Part shown: in pieces, positions 34,172 through 44,700 of the stretch
How the letters are laid out: each line of letters opens with the position of its first letter
Numbering within the stretch: position 1 is the stretch's first letter
Assembly (NCBI RefSeq): GCF_963576615.1
Contig: NC_088714.1
Span: 29,756,558 to 29,820,557, forward strand
Reading direction: 5' to 3'
From: Watersipora subatra
Lineage: Eukaryota > Bryozoa > Gymnolaemata > Cheilostomatida > Watersiporidae
Length of the DNA stretch: 64,000 bases
Program-made: the position numbers and the translations under genes
The notes under the pieces: generated by a model
What the model was told of the DNA's origin: nothing
The model's input: only the letters and a program-made list of their open reading frames with translations
Databases searched by the model: none

Positions 34172-36317
34172 GTAGTTCAAGTTTGTAATTAGTAAATGTT
34201 ATGCTTTTTTCCATGGTACCTCTAGGACAAATGAAAGCTATAAGGTGCTCCCTTGAAGATCACTTAGGCAAATAATAGTCTAGGCTGATTGTAGTCTTTT
34301 TTCTTGTAAACTATTGAAAAAAGTGTTTTCTTATTGTGTTTATGGTTTTCTATACGCACTACATGTACTATAATTATGATTAGTGCTTTTAAAAAATAGC
34401 TGTATAGCTGACCTAGAAGTTTTAAATATTGGTATCAGCTTATTAAATAGTTAGCTTTTGTGAACATAGACTAAACAACTATTTTTGCACACTGAGTTGG
34501 CGTTTGTTTGGCTTGACTATAGATTGAGAAGTCACGGTTTTATATTACATTAAAATAATTCATTTTTATCTGAACTAATTTTTGGTAAATATATTAATTA
34601 AAGATTACATTGGTATATTTATAGCATGCTATTAGCGGTGTTCACTTGAGTCTCGGTTGTTGATTCTATCACGACTTCCACTGGCATATTTTTAGTTCGC
34701 TATTGGCAGTGGTAACTTTTATTGGTATTATCAGCTCTTCAACTGGATGTGGCAGTACATACATGAGATTATAGGTATTGTAAATGCTATACATAATTGT
34801 CAAAATTGATTTTACACTAAAGCTATGTTTTGATTCGAAAATTTTAGATCTTGAAATAATTTGATTAAAAAAGTTGCATGATATTGCTCAGGTGTCAGCA
34901 ATGCCAGCTCATGTGTCAGCAAAACCCTCAAATAATTGTTGTACAAGAGTTAGGATCGACCTGCAAAGAATTTTTGGTGTTTTGTGATAACAATCGTTAA
35001 ATTTTTCGCGGAGAATGATTGATCTTGCGAATTTTTTTTGTTAACATCCACTTTGCCAGTTGTTAGCCATTTTATGTTGTTCTTTTGTAAATGTTTCATA
35101 AGAAAGTAGCTGAGAAGAACTCCAAAATCACATTTGCTCTTACTGATTACTTTATACTAAAATTTATCATTTGGCAAGTTTCTAATCGTAAGTGAATTTG
35201 ATCAGTTTTTTTGTTTAGTGCTTCTGTTATTCTGGTGTATCTGGTTAGCAATTAATCTCGGTGAAATAGTGTTTTCATAGTTTTTTCGTTATTGTGTTTT
35301 TCTCAAATGCCTTTATAGTGGAGATGCGTACTAGAAAAAATTTCCATGGGCGGTAAAATATGCCATACTAAAACTATTAAGAACTAGATTTATTTAATAA
35401 ATTATATTTGCATGAAATGCATAGCATGTTGAAAGTGTTAGTCAGCAGGTTTTGAAACACTTGGTGTTTCAAGGTCTATTTTAAAACAAACTTAAAACTA
35501 ATCCAAAGCTATTCAAGAATGTATGCCATTTTTCTGAAGCTTTTTGAGGACATTCAAAAGCAAATGAACATTGAGACTGAGCACAACCGAGACAGTATAA
35601 CTCCACCACTTTTTATTCTAAAAGTCTAAAATTATTCTAGTCTAAAATTAGAAGACAGAGTTGCACTTTCTATAATGATTGAGAAATTCCGAAATTATAA
35701 TGAATTTTATAGTACTGCATATGTGTAATTAGGTTGGGTCTGTCTGGTAAAAAAAAACAACTAGGAATTGCTGGTAGGTATAGCTGTCTTGTTATAAAAA
35801 ATGGAAATGTTCCAAATAACTAATTGCCTTGCACAGCCCTAGATTTCACATAGAATCAAGCTGTTGTCAACATAGGATAACCATGCTACTTGCTTGTCCA
35901 TGTATAGTATTTGGATACACAAATGAAACTGACTTAGTTTTGGGGAAGCGAGCCACAGAACCTGGATTTAAAGCTATTTATTGAGCGTCCAGATTTACTA
36001 TTTCATATTTTGTTGCATTATTTTGCTATTTCATATATCAACTGAAAACAAAAAGTGCACATTTTAGTTGTTGTTGATTAGCACTAGTAATATTTTTATA
36101 TTAAACAAATTATCCTTTGGAATTTCATCGCACCAATGTATTTTTATGTTTGGTTAGTTATATAAGTGATTATTTGACAGCTTCGGAATATTAGTATTAC
36201 AATAATAGTATTCCAAGACTAATGGTCTAATGAAGTTCTTGGTCCATGAATGCTTGTATTTCACTACATTTTCTAGTTTTTAATTACTATTAGATGTAAT
36301 CATATTTATGCATCTTC

Positions 36318-36404
36318 ATTCTTAATTATGTTACGTTTATCGTTAATGATACATTACGTTAAACATAATATATTTACCATAATGTATCAGTAACGATAAA
36401 CATA
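36318..36404. repeat. Inverted repeat
   Basis: The left arm has gtttatcgttaatgatacat and the right arm atgtatcagtaacgataaac, separated by about 20-30 bp of AT-rich sequence. Similar acgttaaacat words recur at 36540-36610, suggesting a decayed foldback element. Confidence 0.6.
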
Positions 36405-36439
36405 AGGTATGACATTGACGTAGTGTTGAATGACATAAA

Positions 36440-36482
36440 TGCAGCCCATCACTAAGGTGGGTAGTACAATATATTTAAGGAT
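36440..36482 (+). repeat. Short dispersed repeat, copy 1
   Basis: Shares gcagcccatca.taaggtgg and tagtacaatatatt with 40031-40073, two mismatches over about 43 bp. Origin unknown. Confidence 0.7.
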
Positions 36483-37693
36483 ACTTTAATGTCGCTAACG
36501 TGAAGCGTTAAATAACTCATATAATAACTCATTTGTTTTCGTATGTGTTAAATCTCGTAACGTCGTTACATAACGTTAAACATGTAATATGTTTAACGTC
36601 ATGTATCATTGTTGCGATAATACCTGCCATCTTGTTTGTTTCACCATGTTATGGCTTGCATTTGTCAAAAAATATGAAACTGATCTGAAAAAGGAAATAG
36701 TGCCAACTACTTTATTTTGAACCATCTGTTAAGTAGGTTACATACTGCGTAATACTGTCTGCGTCTTACACTCGTTTATTAGCATTTACACGCATCCAAT
36801 TCTTCCTTGATGTATAAAGATTTCTATGACAGGCTGAGAATTTTTTGCAGATGTCAGACTTGATTCATCTCTGCATGCACCACCTGCAGAATGTTGTCAA
36901 ATCAATGTACATTAGGCTAAACCACATTTTATAAAATATGGCTCTAATGGTACTATACTAAGGTCCAACAGCTACCTTCATCTTTGTAAAACACAGTGAA
37001 AGGTATTACAATTTCAATATCACTTCGATGGTACTTGCAAGTTTTTTTGGTCTTAAGTAGGTATGATGAATGTTTAGGGGGGTCTATGAAGAAATTAAAA
37101 TGTGTATTACCCAGTTATTTGTTATTTTTGATCTCCTTGTTTACAGAATCGCTTTGCTATTTTTTAGGTATTATCATTAGTTGCTTGAATATAGTTGAAT
37201 TATTCGACATACAATAGCCAGATGTTGCAACTTCATACATTGTTCTAAAAATAGAATATGTTGAAAGAAGCTCTAATAATCTCAATAACTCTCACACATG
37301 GCGGTTTCTATGCTATACTGAGTATACTCCATTTGGTATGCGTGTAGGTTTCTTAGTGTTAGGATTGTTCAACGGGCAATCTCAGTCAGTGACTCGTCAA
37401 ACAATATTAAAACAACTCACTCATATGCATATCACATGCCCTTTAGTATTAAATGCCTGATAGCTATCAAACTCAATGTAAATGTTGCTACTACGGGATG
37501 ACTCATTGGAAAAGTCATAAAACATTCTCAAATAGATTGTGACTATTTATATAATATATAGGCAAATCATTAAATTATTATTGTCATATTATATGTATGG
37601 TTTTTTGAGATAATGAGGTGATCTTTCTATCAAATTACTACTAGCAGTGAAGAGCCATTTTGATGATGCCTTCCACTATATTGTTTAGCATTC

Positions 37694-38168
37694 GACTAAT
37701 GTATCTTTGACTAAGACTAATGTATCTTTGACTAAGACTAATGTATCTTTGACTAAGACTAATGTATCTTTGACTAAGACTAATGTATCTTTGACTAAGA
37801 CTAATGTATCTTTGACTAAGACTAATGTATCTTTGACTAAGACTAATGTATCTTTGACTAAGACTAATGTATCTTTGACTAAGACTAATGTATCTTTGAC
37901 TAAGACTAATGTATCTTTGACTAAGATTAATGTATCTTTGACTAAGACTAATGTATCTTTGACCAAGACTAATGTATCTTTGACTAAGACTAATGTATCT
38001 TTGACTAAGACTAATGTATCTTTGACTAAGACTAATGTATCTTTGACTAAGACTAATGTATCTTTGACCAAGACTAATGTATCTTTGACTAAGACTAATG
38101 TATCTTTGACTAAGACTAATGTATCTTTGACTAAGACTAATGTATCTTTGTCTAAAATTAATGTATCT
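37694..38168. repeat. 21-bp minisatellite, ~22 copies
   Basis: The unit ctaatgtatctttgactaag (plus a base) is repeated almost perfectly with a few single-base variants. Because 21 is divisible by 3, both strands are open over the array (TKTNVSL repeats on plus, LVLVKDT on minus). No promoter or start context suggests translation. The array lies about 450 bp upstream of the 5' UTR exon of the carrier gene. Confidence 0.95.
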
Positions 38169-38599
38169 ATGACTAATCTTTTATTTTTTAGCTTGCTCTA
38201 TGATATGTTTTTAACCTCCGTTGCTACAATGTAATTGAACCATTTGTTGTATGCAGTCTAATAAAAACATTGAAAACATGGCAGTACTATAATACTACTA
38301 TTAACTTTAAATCAACAACTTTCATTATATCACTTAGCTTTTTGTGATTTCAACCAAGACCCATTCAACTTTTACGGTAGAACTTTGCAACAAATGAAAT
38401 GGATACAGTAGTTAATTTTGATGTCAGAAAATCACCAGTTCTTAGTTGTGCTCACAACTCGTTAGATAAATTCATTTTATTTTTCTCAAGGCATGATTAA
38501 TAACATTGTAGTAATCTGCATTTTTCATATTGTCATGTGACCTTGTCTTGGAGTTGTAATGGAAACGCTGATCATTAATTACTATATTTTTTGTTGCAG

Positions 38600-38698
38600 T
38601 TTGTAGTTACCAGTCTGATCGCGCTGAGAAACTCTTATCAGATTATTCTATTATCTTGACATACTAAAATATGTGAGTATCAACCGTGAAAGCTTACG
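38600..38698 (+). other. 5' UTR segment of the carrier gene
   Basis: An acceptor tttttgttgcag ends at 38599, 99 nt before the start ATG, and an in-frame TGA lies 12 nt upstream of that ATG. This suggests that a non-coding first exon lies farther upstream, which I could not place. Confidence 0.4.
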
Positions 38699-38794
38699 AT
38701 GGCTGGCGGCAAGGCAATGGAGGATCCTCCTTCTAACCAAGTAGACAGAGGTTTGAATGTTCTTAAGACCGCACCTGTCAACCATGGGAAAAAT
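38699..38794 (+). CDS. SLC25A42: Carrier exon 1: N-terminus
   Basis: 32 codons, [20 protein letters not shown] to APVNHGKN, donor gtaaga, phase 0. The variable N-terminal tail before the first transmembrane helix. Confidence 0.85.
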
Positions 38795-41700
38795 GTAAGA
38801 ATACATTTATTGATTGATATTTACAGGTATATCACACATAATAACTCATTTATTTAGTCATATTAGCAGGTTTATCACATATAATAACTCATTTGTTTAG
38901 TCATATTACCAGGTGTACCACACATAATAACTCATTTGTTTAGTCATATTACCAGGTGTATCATACTTAATGACTCATTTGTTTAGTCATATTAGCATGT
39001 TTATCCCACATAATAACTCATTTGTTTAGTCATATTAGCATGTTTATCCCACATAATAACTCATTTGTTTAGTCATATTAGCATGTTTATCCCACATAAT
39101 AACTCATTTGTTTAGTCATATTAGCATGTTTATCCCACATAATAACTCATTTGTTTAGCCATATTAGCATGTTTATCCCACATAATGGCTACTATGAAAT
39201 AAGGTATAGTTTAAATAGTTTTTAATGTTTTTTTAATGTTAAAAAACAACTCATGTTGTCAAAATGTATAATAACAAAAAACTCTATTGAGAATAGTTGT
39301 TCGGAAGTCTTCTTCATGTCAGCTTTTCTGATCAAGTCTATAATGAAATATTCATTTTCATCAGATTTTCATTGTAAGCATAACATCTGGCTTCCATTCA
39401 TAAGTTATTTCCTCACTGTATTGAAGTGAAAACTTGTAGTACTGTCTTCATAATGAAGTATGACTAGCTACCTGCTTTGTTCAGATATATTTCCAATAAT
39501 CTACAATGCGAAGAACATTCCTTTTCAATATTGAACATCTTGGTGATGGGTAGAAGCAAATTTGTAACGGTAAAATAGTAGTTGCGATAAGAGATAGTAG
39601 ATGTACTATTGGTTTGCCCTGGAGAGTATAGGCAGATGTAATTCATGCACTGAAACATCAGAATTGATTTTTAAGATCTTCCAAGTGGAGTCACTTGAGC
39701 AACTAGGGGTAATGTCAGTCAGATATTGTACTAATCATTTCTGTTCCTCCTATCTGAGTGAAAATACATCTCACTTTATTAACACTCATTCCGTTCATTG
39801 TTTCCAGTCCACTCCTTGGTGCAGTCAATTTAACATAGATCATAACCTTTTTATATTAAAAACCACTTGAGTTAGTCAAATAATACTGTTTAGTCACCTT
39901 TCAACTATTATCTTATACTATCTTATTAACATTATATTAACCGGTTGCCTTCACTCTTGATTTGAAAGTGTTTTATGATAGATCTATAACTTGAAACTCT
40001 TTCTATGTGGATTCATTGAGTCCTTTTTGCAGCCCATCATTAAGGTGGGTAGTACAATATATTTGAGGATTTTGTCCAAGGCACTTGCTTTTTAAAACCT
40101 TTGTTGACAGGAACTGTACTAAAATTCATTCAATTGTAGTTGAAGTATAAGATCGATTATTAAATGCAAAGGATATATGGTTGTTATTACTACTTATGCT
40201 TGCTGTCTAATCTGTAGGTACCAAATCAGCATAAAATTCTGACTAGCTTTGTGGCTGGTGGAATTGCAGGAGCGGTTGCCAAAACAACCATTGCACCATT
40301 TGATAGGACTAAGATCAATTTTCAGGGTAAGTCGAGAATTTAGCTTATTTAACTGCTATATCTGACTCTACCTGCTGTAATTAAAGAGCCCAGACAAAAT
40401 TTTTAGGGTACATGCGCTTAAGTCCATTTAGCGCTTCTAAAATAAAGGTTTGTATAGAAAATTCATTTTGCTATGTCTAACACGATTTTATATTTTATAA
40501 CTGTACCTTGTTAGGAGTGTGACTTATGCACTTTTAGCACTGGGATTTTTAACTCTATCCTTTTGTATTACCTGTGTCTTTGTATGAATGAATTGTACGA
40601 AAATTATTGGGATTCGCTGTTAAACTATTTTCTCTATGATTGATTTGGCTGACACGCTGTGTATTGCGCAGTGCCTAGCTAATAAGCATAACAAACTAAC
40701 ATCTCAGATTAAGCTGGTGAGTGAAAAAATCAAATCTACACTTTATTTGCACTTTTTTAAACTTGTGGTTTTAATTTAACAAGATCAGAGACATTAATCT
40801 TCATATCGTAAACTATAGAAACTCCATAATAATGCCCATGACAGTTGCAGTAGGGTCTCCGGCTCATTTCTTGTTCTGAATCAGGTCAAACTGTTTTATT
40901 GATGGAAGAATGCATGTAGATATTTCATTTACTTTCAAGTATCAAGAAACAGCTTCAGTACAAAAGCAGCTTTGAAGTTCCTTGTGAACACTTGTCGGAC
41001 AGAAGGAGTGACCAGCTTGTGGCGAGGCAATAGTGCTACCATGATCAGAATAATCCCTTACGCCGCTATACAGTTCACCTCACATGAGCAGTTTAAGATA
41101 TTATTCTCTAAAAAAGGTCAAGAGTAAGTACACGCGAATTGGTACGTTCTACCAAATTGGATTACAGGTGTTCTCTTGTAAAGACTAGACCAAGTTTGAA
41201 CTAACTTAGTTTTATTATAGTTAGTAACTTAGTATAATATGACTTAGATACTAATTGTAATAATGCTTATATATTATAGATATATTGTAATAATGCTTAT
41301 ATATTATAGATATATTGTAATAATGCTTATATATTATAGATATATTGTAATAATGCTTATATATTATAGATATATTGTAATAATGCTTATATATTATAGA
41401 TATATTGTATAACTCTTTGGTTAACCTTTTTGTTTTCAGTTCTCACCATTCTCGTCACTTTCACTTACAAAGCTGCAATATATCAGAAAACTTGGAACAT
41501 TTTGACATTTTGCTGTGGTATTTTGACAGTTACTCTGGGTCTAGGATAAAACATTTGCTCAAATTTTGTATTATATGTTAAACGTTTGGATTTTGAGACT
41601 AGTTGAATGCCCGGCGTTGCACGAGTAATAAAAAATTTTTTGCACAGAAAATTTATTTTTAATTAACATATATAACATTTACCATTCTGACTTTTGAAAT

Positions 41701-44700
41701 AAGGTGTTTGTTTATTTCTGTATACTGTGTTTATTTCTGTCTAATTCATACTCTATCGGCTGCATTGCTTACTACTGATTGCGATAGCCTTGCAATGGTG
41801 ATAAATAGAGGCTTCATTTTTGACTAACTGGATATAAAGAAAAGTTTGATGTGTTAGCTAAGCGGTGGAACAGCCAACAGGAAGTACTTACTAGTTAAAA
41901 TAGAGTAACAGACTGTCTAGTTTAACCAAGGCTAGCTGATAGGTGTCATTTTGACCTCACCCAGCGCCTTGTATTCAGAAGGTTTCGTGGACAAGCTCTT
42001 CAGTTTTAATGTAGTTGTTTTATCACTCTTTCTCATCAGCTACTTGCCACCAGCCGAAAGATTTCTAGCTGGATCCTTTGCTGGCATAACCTCTACCTCA
42101 GCCACATATCCACTGGACCTAGTCAGGGCACGCATGGCCGTCACCAAGAGGAATACGTAAGTCATTAGAGTTTCAACTCATTACCGAAGAAGATGCATTC
42201 TAGAAAAATGATGTTTCTAGTAGTTCTTGTGTTGGAGTGACTGAAGCCAGTTTTGAGCTTAATGCTGTTCCAATGCAGCATAGTCAATCCTTTACACATG
42301 AACTTAAGCCGTTCTGACATTTGTTTTGTCGATCAAAACTGTCATATGTTGGTGCAAATGTTTTATAACAATAAATTGTGCTTTGTTCGATTCGTTCTAT
42401 AGTCTAAAAACAATGAAAAAATAATTAAACTTATTACATATAGCGTCACAACAAATACATTCTATCAAATGATATAAAAATCTAAACTATATAAAAAAAA
42501 AGTGATAGTCATTAAAAAGAGGTTTAGACTGTTACTTTACCCAAGACGTATTGGAATGAAATTGTATGCTTGACAATGCCTATGCCTGCTATAGTGAGTA
42601 ATAGAAATACTCAGTGTGATCTGGTCTAACCTTTTCTAAGCAGTTTAAAATTTTAAATTACCTCAGTTTAAAATTTTTGTTAGTTTTGCGTTTTATTTTA
42701 AGTTTTGTCAAGTTTTTGACTTTTGCTTTTAACACTTAGAAGCTTAACCTTGTATACACAAGCCTCCTTATCCTAGACCTTACCGTATTAACAGATTTCC
42801 ATCGACTGTGAAAACACAACTCCTGAACTGAGTATCATTTTGAAATTCTAAAACTCGGGACTCAATGAAAAAACAGAAATCAAATATAGTGAAAAGGTTT
42901 TTTCCTATCTTTTCAAAAACGTGATGCTTTAGAGGTAACGGAAGAAACATAATGGTAAATGTACCCCAAGCCTAATTTAGTGTGTATATTTCGGTCGGTT
43001 AGAAGTTCCTTTGGTATTTCGACAATGTCTAAAAACTAACGGTTCGATCAACTTGAAACCTCGGAATGATAATGTATATGGCACAAACCAACCCAAACTT
43101 TCGTACTCCTCTGTTTCCTCGTACTTCTACTCCTATGCTTCATATGAAACGGGCATATCTTGTTTGTGCGATCCCTTGAGGATCCAATATGGTGTCTGTT
43201 AAGCTTACCGCAAGCAGAGACTGTGCCTGTTTTTATGAGCACTGTTACACAGACAATGGCCCCTGTGCGATTGCAGTACTCCAATCACATTTTAGCCAGA
43301 GTTTTTCTTTTTGTGAAGATGAGCATTCAGCGCACACATCTGCATCCTCGCTCAAAGACTGCTTTAGAAGTGCGCTAACCATAGAGTTATCTTCCTAGAG
43401 AGGAAGATAACTCTATGGTGCTAACTAAAGATTGTGCCCAATTATGCAATGTACTAAAAAGTGTTTAATTTCAAATATTGACTTTGAAAGATCGAATTAT
43501 GCGTTTGAACTTTGTGTTAGTCTGGGGTTTGGTGCACTTGCTCGTATTTTCAAGCACTATAACCTGAAGCAAAGGCTGTTCAGCATTCTAAGGTATTTTT
43601 GCTTTATGTATTGTTCTGGAATGTGTGGGGCCAGTCACTGGTAATCGTGTCCTGCATTTAAGATTTTTCTCTATGAAATGTTATTTTTCAATGACCTAAT
43701 CATTTCCTCAGACCTAAAATTGCTAGAGTTAAGTCATTGACATCTAATCCAATTTCTCCTAGTTCTATGGGGATGCTTGTAATGCCATCTTGTGACTGTG
43801 AATTGATATCACCAGTGTTCTATGACTTACTATGCTATTTTCATAAAGTTAGGCACTAAAGCTAAACATAAGGGTTTAATTACCTCCCCTTAGGTGTAGT
43901 CACGATATAATAGATTTTTTTGATGAAATGAAGGCTTCTTTTCCTTTCCTGCTAAATGTTTGTATTACTTTAATGAGACTTGAAAATATTTTTAAAATTC
44001 GATGTTGGGTCGCTAATAAATGCGTCTACGCACCAGAAAAGCTAGCGGTGGCTTCATTGCTGCAGATCATGAGCAATAAGCCAGCATAAGTTTAAACATA
44101 GTCTATCCATGTTAGGATTGTAATATGAATAATGCATTTAATGTAGCAGTTTACAGGTCAGACAACTTCATCTTAACCACAAGTAGTTTCCTTATGGAGC
44201 ACTAGCACAGGTCAATGACCTCTGTAGATTATCATTGTTATATCTATTTAAGCCGATTATAGCCCAGGCTAGTTTCTTTCAGGCTTGTTTTCTTAGAATC
44301 TTGTTTGAGATCAACATAATATTTGCTGTAGACTTTTAGAAAGTGAGTTTGTTTGACTGTTAAATTATTTCGTGTTACAGCATATAAAGTAATGTAATGT
44401 ACAGCATGTAAAGTGGTGAACTATGCAATAGCTTTATCTTTTTGTCTGTGTTTGTTGCAGGTTTCATTCCGCATATGAAGTTCTAGTAAAGACATACAAA
44501 TCGGAAGGTTTTCTTTCATTATATCGAGGATATGTGCCCACAGTCTTGGGTTCAATACCATATGCTGGTATTAGTTTTTTTACTTATGACTCTTTAAAGA
44601 AGATGCACTCAGGTATGTAATAGTATCACTGGAGTTTTCTCATCTTGATCATAATTTGTCAGCAGCAGTGAGTAGATAGCGAGGAAGATTCATTTTGTGA

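Larger units (their letters stand above)
34172..37693. other. Intergenic, no confident gene
   Basis: Mostly AT-rich sequence without family-like frames. A second acceptor-like site at 36850 (attttttgcag) precedes a short open stretch that could be an alternative 3' exon of the 33967 candidate. An inverted repeat lies at 36318-36404 and a short dispersed repeat at 36440-36482. Confidence 0.4.

Noticed and set aside
37685-38234. Long repetitive open frames on both strands (TKTNVSL and LVLVKDT repeats)
   Set aside because: They are the automatic result of a 21-bp tandem repeat without stops; no start context, promoter or family.
38835-39185. Regular repeats considered as CRISPR
   Set aside because: The units are contiguous without unique spacers and the genome is eukaryotic.
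43011-43644. Overlapping plus and minus open frames in carrier intron 4
   Set aside because: No frame is sustained, no splice signals fit the carrier phases and no family resemblance was seen.
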